A DNA stretch of 64,000 nt from Papaver somniferum (taxonomy: Eukaryota; Streptophyta; Magnoliopsida; Ranunculales; Papaveraceae). The translations under genes and the position numbers were made by a program. Below the pieces are notes generated by a model. That model was given only the letters and a program-made list of their open reading frames with translations, was not told where the DNA came from and did no database searches. Location: NCBI RefSeq assembly GCF_003573695.1, contig NC_039362.1, forward strand, positions 16,078,063 through 16,142,062, written 5' to 3'. Positions within the stretch are counted from its first letter, which is position 1, and each line of letters starts with the position of its first letter. Of this stretch, positions 1 to 11,648 are shown piece after piece.

Positions 1-1980
1 ACTTGGAGGAATTTCAAACTTCGACGAGGTTGAAGAAAGAACCTGCAAAAGATGCATATACATCCATCAAGAGGTTCCGCACTCAGGCAAGTCTCATCCC
101 ACGTCTATGTCATTTATTTCCTCACATGCTATCCTAGCATGGGGACTCAATTTTGCTAGCAACTCTGCAAGATGTTATGAATGGTAGCTTCACCACATTA
201 GTATTTTACCAAGTGGTTGAATCTGACGCTCCTCCGAATCAAGCACTAAAACATTCATTACCGAGATGATGTCCAAATATGGCAAAGAACACTTTGGGTG
301 TTTCTCCTGCAAGTCCATGTGTTCCACAAAATCAGAAATCTCTGATGTCTGCACAAGTGTCGGATCCCACTACCGCAACGAAAGGGATGATGAATCAATG
401 AAGATACTTCAGGGCCGAGATGATCAAACATTCGATGCTTAAGGAATATACGCTTCAACGCTCAAGCATCTAAGAAGCCATCAAATTGTACTCCCAATCA
501 AAGAGTACAGCTTCAGCACAAATATCTCGACGATGACACACTGATTCAATACCAGCACATCAAAGTGTAACTAAACGATAAGTCTTCATTATCCCATGAT
601 AAGACTTCTGAAACATATGCAACATCATTCATATATGGATGACACTAACTCCTTCAATATACACTGGGAAACCTGAGGTGATTTCGTGAAACTTCATCAA
701 CGGTTTTTCGCTACATCACAAGCCCCTGCATGATTGAGGAACTTTCTCTCTTCACCCATCACATCCAGTACGAAAACTCTTGATGCCATCTACCGCAACA
801 ACGTCGACTCACTGACAAAGCCAGTTCGCGGTAAAGTTATGCTTTCAAGAGCATTCAGGTTGAACTCTCAGTACACCTTCATCTTACGGACGCTCAACTC
901 ATCAACTAGTTCGTGAATGTAAAGGTCTCACTGGATGGAGGAGCAAAGATTATATCTATAATCATGGTTCTAGCCTTTTTCGGTCTTTGGAGCAATTCCA
1001 ACCATGGCATCAGCATTAAATAATCTCTAAAGGAACACCATCCATGATCTCAGCATCGACAAGGATCTCTGGAGCGTAATCATTCATGGTCTTAGCACCA
1101 ACAACGGTCTCAGGAGAAACATCCTCAGGGATTCATCAACTAATCATTCTCTTAAGTGTTACACATGAAGCAGACTTCTCCAAGAACTAATGATATGTAG
1201 ACCTGATAACATGCTCACATGAAATTCTTCCCAAAGTTGGCACGATTGGTGGGCATAATCCAAAGTCTCCTCCAAGATGTTCTCATCGCCTCTACAAATG
1301 AGATACGACATGCTCCGGGCCATGGGTTTACAGAAACGTACCAATGGGTGAGGAATGGTACAATGCTTCCTCAACGAAAGATGTTCGTCTATGTTTCTTC
1401 TACAACATACCAAAAGGGCGCATCAATCGGACGTACGAGCTGAAAGATATGGCCTTTACCGTCAGGTCTACGGAATCTGAAAAATTTGTACGGGATTACA
1501 AATTGCAAATGCGCACGCTTCGTTAGATGACCTCTACAACTCCAAGTTGAGTTATTCTTTTCTCATGTGATAACTCAGCCTCTTAGATTCGAAAGTTGGG
1601 GTCAAGCATCGAATTCCGACCTTGTTTGAGGTCCCTACAGCTTCTAGAGCGTACAACATGCAAGCAACAATTCTTAGACAGGATTCATGACTTCCATAGT
1701 CGATCGGTGTCCACCAGGTCTCTTCGCTAAGTCCTTCATCAAGGTACCTCCAACTTCGACAACCTAGGTCTTTACATCAATTTTTCTACCTGGGTCCTCT
1801 ATCTAGGTCTCACCATAAGAAGGGAAAACGAAAGGGAGAGACTTAACAAAATACTGGGGACTGACGGTCCACTTGTCAAGACGATCGATTTCACAATCCA
1901 AAACCGATCAAGAAATCAAGACCAGGATAAAACCTCACATCTCTCAGAAGTCCAAGGTTCAAGATATCATGGAAAGAAAA
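1..1980. other. Non-coding interior of Tat-like element L (3' of pol)
   Basis: I see no convincing gene here. Open frames are short and none shows a recognisable motif. The stretch lies on the 5' side of the antisense ORF and 3' LTR of element L, so it is probably the untranslated spacer that Tat-lineage gypsy elements carry between pol and the 3' LTR. The pol genes of L would lie left of the window. Confidence 0.4.
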
Positions 1981-4006
1981 CTAAAGAAAGTCAGTAAAAT
2001 AAGATTTCTGCTTTTCTTCATCCATCTTCTTCAACATGGCATCACTAGTGGTGAAAGAAGTGTCACCTTCCACCGCTTTCCTTATAGCATCAATCTTTTG
2101 ACGAAGTCACTTCAAATTGAAGCCAAGTTCTTCAGCTTTCTTCAAGTTGTACTCCCAATCAAAGAGTACATCCCGGGTGACAGTATTTCCAGTTGTGATG
2201 CGAACATCATTTATAATACGCAATATGGCTTCTACTTGCCTCGTCAATAAATAACTATGCTCCGGATCCTTGGTAACGACGATGTGCCCATACATCTTCC
2301 ACGGTTTCTCGTACAAGCCTGCATATCCAATGGGAACGCTGAATCCGCCAACTAGTTCATGATACGGGAGTGAAGCATCAAACAGAGGATCAAAAGCAAC
2401 TCCTGCACTTGGATATTCATGCACCACTATACGGTTCTCAATTACTGGAGCAGCCTCCAGGGAAACAGTTTCTTCAGTATTCTCTACTGGTGTTTCGGTT
2501 TCTTCTATCACTGAAGCATCAACAATCTGAGTTTCCAAGACTTCAATGACAACCTTCTCATGTCCTTGAAGTGCAGAGATGGTTGTCTCTTCATCAATAA
2601 CTCCAGGGCAGTTTGAGTTATCCTCATTGGTTTCAATATCCTCAACTTCGGTATTTGGCACCTAATACGAAGATTACATGAGGTTAGAGTCATTTAAGCT
2701 TGAAACCAAATGAGATCATAAAATACATCATACAAGCAATCCAACATTATCAATATTAATCATTATACACTCAAGGCACGAGCAAATAGCATGAAAGTCA
2801 TGAAAATACGTTTTACGGTAACCTCGTCTGAAGAAACTGTACTCTTCCCTGTACTAAAAGACGAACTGGGAGCAATCTTCGAGGAATCTAAAGATGGGTT
2901 ATATACCATTCTCTTCGTATGGATGTCCTCTACAAAGTCTCAAAATTTCATGACAATCCGATGCACGAGAAAAGATATGTGGCTAAAACATGGAGCAACA
3001 TGTCATCTGAAAAAGTTCTGAAGGTCTCCTGGAAGTTCACTATTTCGCCCTTTTCAGGCCCTAAACATGCTCAAACTTCAAATAGATTCTACCTTAAAGC
3101 TTGGAAATTTCCTGGGCTTGAAGATACATATGCAAACCGCGAAAATCCGACTTCCGACGAAGATTCTACAGCGTTTCTAGTAAATTCTGAAGTTTGAAAT
3201 TTTCCGGTGACGTATTTCGGCAAAGTTATCCATAAATTCACATGGATTTTCATTCATTCATTCACGAATCAGCGATATCATACTTCTTTGAAGAAATTAC
3301 AGGAGATATACTTACTAAGGGAGTCTCTAAATCATTTGAAAGCTCGACGATGCCAGAATCTCCGTTGACAACACCGTTATCTCCATTCGGTTCGGGAATT
3401 CTCCATTTTCCCATCTCCCAAAGAAGAGTGCGCTTCATCAACATGATTCTTATCTACAATGATTTCTTCCTGGATTCATCAACAAAAATTATTATTATTT
3501 CATTCAAGGAGATGCCGCGATCACCTGCACGAAAGAGATATTTACATCGACTTCTTCATCAGTACTGAATTCCTGAATTGTTCGCCTGGGAACAAGTTGA
3601 AGACCGTCAATCGATGGAGAAAAGGTCTGAAAATAAATAACAAAACCTTGGTATTGTGATCCTAATTGCACGGGCAGGAAAAAGTCATGACACAAGGAGC
3701 GCTAACAACTCACCAAAGAAACGGCTGGGGACTGTACGTCATTTGTTAACATCCTGTAGTCCTTACTTCTGGGTGCTCCGCCCCGAAGACTTTCTTCCAT
3801 TTCCGAGGAGTCTACATTGATCTGAAACCTCACTACATGATCATCCTGTGGTATAGTTGATGAAATAACCAGGAGTACAACTCAGTATGAAGGATCTCTC
3901 ACCATCACTCAGAGGTCCCAGAAGTACCATTTCTTGAAGTTACACCCGCGGAGATGTCATCCCTGGAAACATCGTCTTTGAAAGTGTCATCATGGGAGTC
4001 AGTCAT
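1981..4006 (-). pseudogene. Antisense ORF (aORF) of Tat-like element L, spliced, decayed
   Basis: The best-preserved exon is 1981-2661, read antisense to the retrotransposon. It encodes an acidic, Val/Glu-rich N-terminal part, then a block containing EYPSAGVAFDPLFDASLPYH and YEKPWKMYGHIVVTK, then ELGFNLK. A TGA at 2107-2109 stands where related copies have Trp; after it the frame continues LRQKIDAIRKAVEG to a stop at 1981. An AG acceptor precedes 2661, and acidic coding-like pieces upstream (start near 4006, MTDSHDDTFKDD) suggest more exons, but their joins are uncertain. The element X aORF in this window shares the EYP...G, YGHI and FN..WLR motifs. The function is unknown. Antisense extra ORFs between pol and the 3' LTR are known from Tat-lineage elements such as Grande and Retand. 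Confidence 0.6.
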
Positions 4007-4459
4007 TCTTGCAAAGTGGCTGTGACATATGCATAACATTCATCGCATCATTTATACAAAGCACAGGATTCAGCAAAACAACGAATCATGGAATAAAGAT
4101 GCTCACATCAGCGTCTGCAAAAATGGTAATTTTCAACTCTTACCTGTTTACGATTCCACTAACAGTACATGAGTTAATACTTCAAATCTTGCTCGTTCCT
4201 TCAAACCTGCTAAGACGAGCAAAATTCTGACATGATTTTCACAAAACCGTGAACAACCCACGTAAATTTACAATGTGAACATTCACTGGTTTCTCAAAAT
4301 CTGGACAGACGTCCATTCTACGATTGTGAAAACCCACATATAGACATTATTTCACCATGTATAATTGTCTACTTTCAACAGTTGTTCAAAATCAAAACAT
4401 TGATTTTACAAAATATATATACTCAACGTGAAACTCACGTAAATTTGAAAAATATATCT

Positions 4460-4745
4460 ATATATTTTTGCTCCCTCGCACGAGCGTCTGTCTTTGAAGC
4501 GAGAGTATATTTTCAAAGATTTCCGAAAGATCGAAGACAAAAAATTTCATGAATGCTCATAAACAAAATTTTATTACTAACAGACGCACGTCTATCAAAA
4601 AAAACAAACTTTTCTCTCGTACGAGCATCCACCTTTGAAACGAGAGTTTATTCCACTTTGTGAAATCTCACATATTTAAAATATAAAATTCCGGTTTTCG
4701 TGAAAGCTTATAGACGAATTTTATATCATTAGACTCAAGTATATT
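4460..4745. repeat. Two-copy tandem repeat with inverted arms
   Basis: Two roughly 145-bp diverged units follow each other. Each begins with CTCC/CTCTCG(Y)ACGAGC and contains CTTTGAARCGAGAG, so each can fold CTCTCG against CGAGAG. The pair lies between the aORF start side and the 3' LTR of element L. It may be upstream sequence of the antisense gene, but nothing proves that. Confidence 0.4.
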
Positions 4746-5053
4746 TTGTTTGTTCCTTAAACTAACGAACGAACGAGAGTCCATTCATAAAACAAGGATT
4801 TGTTTTCATGGGCCCATCCCGCGAATCCTAAAACGACCAAGGTCATGTCGTCCAAATCAGCGGTTCAACGCCAATCTATGCTCATCAGACGATGATGCTC
4901 TATCATGCCACTGGGATCTTCATTCAAGTCATGGTATGCTCATACTATCGAAATCCGGTAACGTCTTAACTTACGATTAAGTCCAATTACTTATATTGTT
5001 TATGACCGGAAAATCACCATTCAATGCTGACTGAGGAACACGGCTTTCCTAAC

Positions 5054-5064
5054 TAAGCAGGGAC
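5054..5064 (+). other. Polypurine tract of Tat-like element L
   Basis: TAAGCAGGGAC lies immediately before the LTR start TGTAGATGG. Element X has TAAGCAGGGGAC in the same position before its LTR. A polypurine tract primes plus-strand DNA synthesis, and its place here fixes the orientation of L as plus. Confidence 0.6.
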
Positions 5065-5480
5065 TTAATGTAGATGGTGGATTTTCGACAAGGGATAAAA
5101 TCGTAAACCCATAATTATACGAACCTCTGATCCAGCAATCAGACGTGAGTATTGATACGCGGGTCTCTCATCGAATTCTCTGACTGAGGATACTTTCTCT
5201 CAGAGTACATGCAGATATGTAGTCTCACGACTGGACAACGACATATCTCATGAATACTGAACACTTTCAGTGATTATTTCTATATAGTATCACGAGATGG
5301 ACGGCTCCTAGACAGCTTGCTCTGCTAGTATAGAGCGATAACGTCTTCAGGAACAAACAACGAGTTTATCCTGACTATATAAAGGATATGACTTACCGGC
5401 AAGTTCGTATCGGGACAATTAATTCCCCTAGACAGCTTGCTCTGCTAGTATAGAGACACAAAGTTAATTATTCCTAATTA

Positions 5481-5840
5481 CAGTTGCTCCTATTCCATGG
5501 TCGAATCCACGACTGGTCCCATGGACTGGCAATAAAAATTGTTCTGATTCTATGATCGAATCCACGGCTTGATCTCATAGAATAGCAATAACTATATTAT
5601 CTCATTACTCCGATTTCATGATCGAATCCACAACTGGTCTCATAAATGGTAATAGATAAATTTTAATTACTCTGATTCTATGGTCGAATCTACGATCCCA
5701 TGGAATGGTAATGCTCACTTTATTATTCTGAATTCGTAGTCGAACCCTCAGCTGATCCTATGAATTAATAATAAACATCTTATTACTCAGTTTTGTGAAT
5801 CATTCTCCACTGAATTCCACAATTAGTAATAAATAATCAA
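5481..5840 (+). repeat. Six-unit hairpin tandem array, about 60-bp period
   Basis: Six consecutive units begin near 5483, 5540, 5603, 5665, 5725 and 5783. The consensus core is ATTCYATGGTCGAATCCAC, then CTGRTCYCATGGAAT, then GGTAATA. The two halves pair to a stem, for example CCATGG with CCATGG in unit 1 and CTATGATC with GATCTCATAG in unit 2. Stem bases change together between units. Confidence 0.7.
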
Positions 5841-6199
5841 CAACCGGGCTTCTGAGCTACCTCTAAGTAAGCCCCGATTAAAATGGTGAAAGTGTATTCA
5901 ACGACGATACACTAATAGTCACCGCACGAACGAGTATTTCAAAAATACAACGAAACGATGAACCTATGCAAAATAGAGAAGAAAATAATAAATAATTAAA
6001 AATATTGACCAGGGTGCTGGGAGCACGGACACACGGCCAACCGACCGTGTCGTGGTCAATCCCACGACAATTTTATATTTTAATGCATTTTTATTATTTT
6101 CCATGATTTGACGAAAATTCTCTCATTTTATCAAATCTCCTTCGTCTCGAGGAAACTCCTCGGTTTCATGGTACTTCCATAAATCCATAAAAAATAATA

Positions 6200-6891
6200 C
6201 TCCCTCCGTTTCCAAAAGACAGTCTGCTTTGACTTTGTCAAAATATTAAGGAGACCGTAGTAGTTTACATGCATACCCTTAGTTACTAATTTATTTGGAT
6301 AAAATTGTTAGTAATAAAACTACCAAAAATTGTTATGTGATTGTAAATACTCCCTTCGTTCTTTTTTAATAGGCCAGTTTTGTTTTTAGCGAAATTTAAG
6401 GAAATTAAGAGAACTAATTATTGAAAGTGGTCCTCATGACACTTGTCAATAAAAGAAGTGAAGTGAAATGGTCCCCATGACACTTGTTAGCAAAAGAAGT
6501 AAAGTGAAGTGGTCCACATGACACTTGTCATCAAAAGAAGTAAAGAGAAAAGTGGTCCCAAAAAATTAAAATAACATTTGACTTTCCCAATTAGGAAACT
6601 GGCCTATTTTTTTGAAACTTTTATTTATAGAAACTGGCCTATTAAAAAAGAACGGAGGGAGTAGAAAATAAAAAAAGAAAGCTAAAAGAAATGAAGGATA
6701 TATTTGTTTCCTTAATTATACAAATCTCATTAATATTTTAGATTGGGCCATTAAGAAAGAATTTATGAATATAAAACATTGAGGGTATATTAGAGAGTTT
6801 ATTGGAAAAATATGACTACAAACAGAAGCTGGACACAATTTTGAAACAGACCAAAATGGAATAGAGGACGATCTTTCAAAAACAGAGGGAG
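6200..6891. mobile_element. Stowaway-like MITE (outer)
   Basis: It starts CTCCCTCCGTTTCCAAAAGA and ends with the complement TTTCAAAAACAGAGGGAG, flanked by TA on both sides (6198-6199 and 6892-6893). TA target duplication and CTCCCTCCG termini are diagnostic of Stowaway elements mobilised by Tc1/mariner transposases. Without the inner MITE it is about 380 bp. It has no coding capacity. LTR R keeps an apparent empty site, GGAAATAATATAAAA. Confidence 0.85.
6350..6661. mobile_element. Stowaway-like MITE (inner, nested)
   Basis: This 312-bp element has terminal inverted repeats of about 31 bp with one mismatch: CTCCCTTCGTTCTTTTTTAA at one end and the complement of TTAAAAAAGAACGGAGGGAG at the other. 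TA duplications lie at 6348-6349 and 6662-6663. It sits inside the outer MITE and so is younger. Its centre (6427-6558) holds three copies of a roughly 50-bp unit, GGTCC(N)CATGACACTTGT followed by AAAAGAAGT. Confidence 0.9.
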
Positions 6892-7909
6892 TATAAAACT
6901 AAGGAAAGGAGTGTGGGGCGTGACCATTGGCCAACCGGCCGTGCCTTGGTCCCAACCGGACCCACACCCCACGGTTCCTTATTATTTTATTATTATTATT
7001 ATTATTTCTCTAATTTCATGAAAAAACTCCTTGATTTCATGGTATTTTTGAACAAATCATCAAATAATAATAAAATAAAATAAATTATGAAAACTTGTGG
7101 GACCGGGCCTTGGTCGGTCGGCCATCCCTAGCCGGTCCCACATGCCCCTTTGTTTTTTTATTTTATTATTATTAGTTTTCCTTGAATTCATCAAATTTCT
7201 CGATTTCATGGTATTTCTCTCAAATTAGGAAAAATTCCCTCAATTCATCAAAAATACATAAAAAATACATAAGAATTAGGGAAACGTGGGACCGGGCCCA
7301 AGCCGGTCGGCCATGCCTTCCACGGTCCCACGCGCCCTTGTTTTTATTATTTTAATATTTTTTTCTTCCTTGAAATCATGAAAACTCCTTCAATTCATGG
7401 AAACTCCCTAAATTCATCAAATTTCTCAAAATTCATGAATTTTCATAAAATCATCAAAATATTATAAAATTAAAAAAAAGGCACCACGGGACCGTGGTCA
7501 CGACCGGCCGACCATGCCTTGACCACGGCGGTCCCACACCTCCTCATTCCTTATTTTATAATTATTTTTCATCATCTCATGGTGTTTTCCTCAGTTTCGT
7601 CGAAACCCTAATTTTGGCATATTTTCTCGAATGGATGCTCAATTGCACGCCAGAAAATATCAAAATTCTCAGGACTGAGACGCGGACGCCTTGGGGACAC
7701 GAGCACGCTATCTTGACCGACCAAGAGTGGCTCTTTGGCTCACAGAAGCCGGTCCCATCAATTTTCACAGTTTTGACCTAATTTGCAAAATTGCTCGTAT
7801 TAGGTCTAAAACTCTCCCAAACACTTTGGATTTTCATGAAGTGATCGTCAGGCGGTCACGGGACAACTCAGGGCCGGTTTCATGACTCCATGGTCGGTCC
7901 CTCGCCTCG

Positions 7910-9456
7910 TGATAGACACATTTTTGTGTCTAATTTGTCTCGATTCTATATATTGATAGTTCTCATTTTTGTACTTATTATGGTGTTTTATGTGTGTGTA
8001 GGTGTTTTTGGAGAAATAAGCTTTTGCGGCGAAATTGGCTCAAAACGTGGCATTTGAACCTCCGTAGCAGACGTACCAGTGACATCCCAGAAATACCCCA
8101 GAGGAACCCCGAGAAAAGTGTTGAAAACATCCCAGAAAAATTACTAAACGCACCAAGGGACAAGTGTTATACGGACTCCAGAAGCGGATATGGGGCGACC
8201 ACTGGATAAGGGGTAACCTTTCCCCTTCACGTTCAAAAACTGAAATTGGCGGGAAAAAAATGGCAGCAACGAGCGAAACTTGGTTCGAATTTCTCGGCTG
8301 TTTTAGAGAGATTCAATCGCTGGAATTTGTTGGGTTGGACGTGATTAAGCATAACAGGCTTGGTATGGGCGCTGGAATGGATTGAATTGGGCTAGAAATC
8401 GATTTGGAGCAAAACAGAGGTGGAGTTATACACGGGACCCTATTGAGATTATTTTTAGAAGTTCTAAAGAGACTAAAGACCTAAAAATCTTTCCAAAGAT
8501 ACATATCTATCTAAGGAAGAGTTTGAGACAATCGGGAAAGCTCAGAAACGCGTAGAGAAGAGTTTGGAAAGTGGAGAAGTCCAAGACTTTATGCCGAAGT
8601 AAAGAGAGAGTTAAATTGAGTATTAGGGTTCATGTTGGCTATAAAAAGGTTGCTTCAAGTCACAGAGAGGGGAAGACAACTCTAGGAGAGGTTTAGAAGA
8701 GAACAGAGAGCAAAAATCATGAGTTGCAGGAAAGTTGTTCTGCTGGTGCTGCTGAAGAACACGAAGAACATCAACCCACGCCCAACTGTCGCAGAACACT
8801 GTCATTGTTCTACAGCACTTCGCTTCTATCGTTGCTGTAGTAGACTTATTCCTTCTGTTTCTTTTGTAACAGTCGATCTGCAACACATATAAACGTGGCG
8901 ATTGAACTGTTTTACTCCCTTTGAGTCTCTTCACCTTTGAAAACACCTTTTGAGCAATGAAAAAATATTTTGAACCTGTTTTTGATATGAGGAGCTAAAC
9001 CCCATTGCTGAGGAGATAGAGGAAGCTATTTTTCCAATAAAGAGTGGTATTTTCTATTTATCTTATTTATTACAATTATTTATATGATTATTTGCCTTGT
9101 TTGAGAATTGTTTTAATGATTTTTATTCAACAATTGTGATTTCCGTTGATGGTATATGCTTGGACTTAGGTTTTTGATATCCCATGCTTCTGATTTACAC
9201 TTGTTATTTTAAAAATCTACTTGTTGCAACATATTAGAATCAAATTAAACGAAGAAATTGAATAAATATAGATATTGGATTTAAATCACTTTGAACTTGG
9301 AAAATAGTGGAATCTTAGCCTCAGTGTTCTTTTAATATTGATAACAGCATCATCTTTGTTTGAGTTTTCTATTTCTGTTTTAGAATTTAAGTCTATATTT
9401 TATCCTTCGCAAGCCTGAGAATCGAACCACTTTTATCACTATCTATAATCACATCA
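7910..9456 (+). mobile_element. Solo LTR of an unrelated LTR retrotransposon
   Basis: It starts TGATAGACACA and ends ATCACATCA (TG...CA), 1547 bp. It is flanked by a perfect 5-bp duplication CCTCG at 7905-7909 and 9457-9461. It has no interior or second LTR, so it is a solo LTR left by LTR-LTR recombination. LTR R lacks it: its sequence passes directly from the GGTCGGTCCCTC block to the CATAATTAGG block. A TATAAAAA box at 8640-8647 and AATAAA near 9040 fit LTR promoter and poly(A) signals. I cannot assign the lineage. Confidence 0.92.
8640..8647 (+). promoter_or_regulatory. TATA box of solo LTR
   Basis: GGCTATAAAAAGG lies in the middle of the solo LTR, where an LTR promoter is expected. Confidence 0.5.
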
Positions 9457-9575
9457 CCTCGTCATAATTAATTAGGTTTTCTCACCTAAGGCTCAGACGA
9501 GCATTTTTTAATAAATGATTAAGCCAGCATTTAATCATTCTTCCACCAAAAAATCGTCAACTCTTCAGAGTTCTT

Positions 9576-9995
9576 CGTATTTGCTCACGTGAGCATATGG
9601 ACACTACATGGTTGATCCACGGTCCCATGTAGTCGTTCCCTCCTTCGTCCCATGGTTAAACTTCTGAAGAACCATGAATTGATCATCAATTGATCAAATT
9701 AGGATTTCTGAATCCAAGGATCATCATTCCAGATTCCAACCTTAATAATTTTACGACGACCTCATGGTCATTAATTTTATTAATTATGCTCGGTTCAACG
9801 ACCAGTATTCTAATTAATATTTTTGGTACGCTGCCAACAATCCATCAGATGAGCAACACATGCTCAAACGATCAAATATTCAACAATTCATCACATGAGC
9901 AACACTTGCTCAAATGATAATTATTTGCTCAAACCAAGGAATATTGGTTCAACAATCAATATTCAACGGTCCATCGAATGAGCAATACTTGCTCA
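9576..9995 (+). repeat. Dispersed TGAGCAA...TTGCTCA palindromes
   Basis: Copies include GCTCACGTGAGC, TGAGCAACACATGCTCA, TGAGCAACACTTGCTCA and TGAGCAATACTTGCTCA. LTR R has GAGCAATATTTGCTC twice in a row. Each can form a 7-bp stem. They lie upstream of the LTR TATA box, where cis-regulatory repeats could act, but no function is shown. Confidence 0.6.
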
Positions 9996-10381
9996 CTTCA
10001 TCGTAATAACTATACCTCTGTCTCATGACATGTTCAATTCATGAGTTTCAGAACATCATGTTCAACTCAGCAACTACATGGACTCATCGTCCCATCAAAC
10101 CACGAAGTCATCAATTGATTAACAAACCACGAGACGTCAATCGTGTCACTTTGGGGGATATCACTTAGGGTTTTGGTCTGGCGGTCTACGACACGTGTGT
10201 CCAAACACACGATGGAATGTGAGCAAGTCGTGCAATCAGTTGAAGGAATTCACAAGCTAGTGAGTGGAAAATCGACCAAGTCTCCACACGTTCTGGTTTC
10301 AAACACGATCTCCACTTCCCCACTCCTTGATTCCATCAACTGTCACACTTCATGGGATCATGGTGTCTACAATTCCAGCAA

Positions 10382-10389
10382 TATAAATA
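10382..10389 (+). promoter_or_regulatory. TATA box of Tat LTR L
   Basis: CAATATAAATAAG lies about 410 bp before the LTR end. The same box is conserved in LTR R (60769-60776, inverted) and as TATAAATA at 38476 in the LTR of element X. Conservation in three copies supports a core promoter. Confidence 0.65.
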
Positions 10390-11018
10390 AGCCTCTGAAT
10401 CATGATTGAATCATCATCAATCTCACGTCTCATCGACAACACGAGATCATCAACTCATCAATTGAGCAACTACTCTCAATTGAGAAATTTCAATCATTCA
10501 GAGCTTATCATATTCATAATTCACACACCCACAATCTCGATCACCACTGATCTCACACATTTCTCAGATTCCCTCCTGCAGATCAACCCATCCTCTCTTG
10601 TGACCGAATTTACTCTGGAACGGTCATTGTCTTGATTTAGGCCGGAGTACTACTGATTGATCTCTCGAATCTAAAGCACCCCCTTTACAGCGGTGCATCT
10701 GTGTGAGGTTTAACATTTCGCTCGGTTCGAGGAGTCTCCTCCGTACGGTCGTCTCCTCAATTACTTAAAAACCAGCAAATCGTTTTTCCCCATCTACAAT
10801 ATCCCTCATTCATGGGCTTGGGCTGAACACGAACCATGACTTACATAAGACTTATGGGATTTTCTTAGCCCTTTTTACATTAAGGTATGTATCCAACATA
10901 CATGTGAAAGATAACAGAAGCAATAGAAATCTAACCAAGCACAACACAACTGAACACAACTCAAACCATTTATTTCCCCACTTCAAAATATGTAAAAATG
11001 GGGTAAATGCCAACCTTA

Positions 11019-11579
11019 TTACCAAGAGGCATAATGCGCAGAGGAGTTCTCATGCGACACGTCTGATTGATAAGTGTGAACAGTCCATGTAATATAATCA
11101 AAATAATGATGATAGTCAGGGCAGCTGGAGCTTTTTATCCTTCGTTTGTTCGGGCTAGAAGAAGGATATTTCTGATTTCTGGGTTGTTCAGTATTAACAG
11201 TTTTAACACGACCAACACCCTTTCCCGAATGATTCTTAGACTTAAAAGAATTAAGTTTTTCTAAGAATTTAAGAACGCCTTCGAACGCTTTAAACAAATC
11301 TTTATAAATTGATCCATCACGATAGTATTCCTCATAGAGATCAAGATTTAATCTAGTGAGGTTCCATATCCTTGAGCGTATTGAACGTTTTCCCAATCTT
11401 TCCTTCTTTTTATTTTTTCCTTCTGATTGCTTCTTAACATCTAAATCTCCCGTTTTAGATGAAGTGAGATTATCATGAGAACCAAGGGGTTTTAACCATA
11501 ATAATCTTTGAACAATCTTTAAGGAATTCTGGTGTGCGTTACAGATGCCAGGAGCAAGCTTTCCGAAGAAATTTCCCAT
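11019..11579 (-). CDS. ORF of 186 residues in copia F leader/gag position, unrecognised
   Basis: The ATG is 58 bp downstream of the primer-binding site, in the place of gag. The protein is basic, with a Lys-rich segment near residues 50-70 (KKQSEGKNKKKERLGKR) and a mid-region containing EEYYRDGSIYKDLFKAFEG. I see no zinc knuckle. It does not resemble the gag-like fragments of the copia array A-D, so the LTR family is associated with different leader sequences. It could be a gag remnant or a captured sequence. Confidence 0.4.
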   Translation of the reverse strand: MGNFFGKLAPGICNAHQNSLKIVQRLLWLKPLGSHDNLTSSKTGDLDVKKQSEGKNKKKERLGKRSIRSRIWNLTRLNLDLYEEYYRDGSIYKDLFKAFEGVLKFLEKLNSFKSKNHSGKGVGRVKTVNTEQPRNQKYPSSSPNKRRIKSSSCPDYHHYFDYITWTVHTYQSDVSHENSSAHYASW

Positions 11580-11636
11580 AGGTAAATTTATAAGGAACGA
11601 ACAAAGACATACTTATAAGGTTTACCGTGTTTGCCT

Positions 11637-11648
11637 GCTCTGATACCA
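11637..11648 (-). other. Primer-binding site (tRNA-iMet) of copia F
   Basis: The minus strand reads TGGTATCAGAGC, complementary to the 3' end of plant initiator Met tRNA, two bases after the LTR end. This is the minus-strand DNA primer site and fixes the element orientation. Confidence 0.9.

Larger units (their letters stand above)
6001..7720 (+). repeat. Five GC-core/AT-flank modules, about 180-215-bp period
   Basis: GC-rich cores lie near 6040, 6935, 7115, 7300 and 7515. Each has the form GTGGGACCGGGC...GGTCGGCCATGCC...GGTCCCAC. AT-rich flanks rich in ATTATTATT and TTCATGGTATTT separate them. After removal of the MITEs the spacing is about 180-215 bp. Each core is nearly self-complementary. 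LTR R carries the same modules inverted. Confidence 0.7.
5069..10798 (+). mobile_element. 3' LTR of Tat-like Ty3/gypsy element L
   Basis: It starts TGTAGATGG and ends CCATCTACA, a 9-bp terminal inverted repeat with TG...CA. With nested insertions it spans 5.73 kb; without the solo LTR and MITEs it is about 3.5 kb, long as in Ogre/Tat-type elements. The inverted LTR at 60360-64000 aligns along its whole length, and the 3' part (dense TGAGCAA motifs, TATAAATA, GACCGAA...CTGGAACGG block) also matches element X. The base after the end is followed by ATATC, a possible target duplication that cannot be tested because the 5' end lies outside the window. Confidence 0.8.

Noticed and set aside
5481..5840. 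Regular repeats with spacers resembling a CRISPR array
   Set aside because: Plant nuclear sequence, diverged repeats without unique spacers, inside an LTR, no cas genes.
7494..7885. Frames of 60-95 residues in the GC-core region of the Tat LTR
   Set aside because: They arise from GC-rich modules, are not kept in LTR R and have no family signature.
8623..8946. 107-residue minus-strand frame
   Set aside because: It lies entirely inside the solo LTR and runs across its TATA region; no homology recognised.
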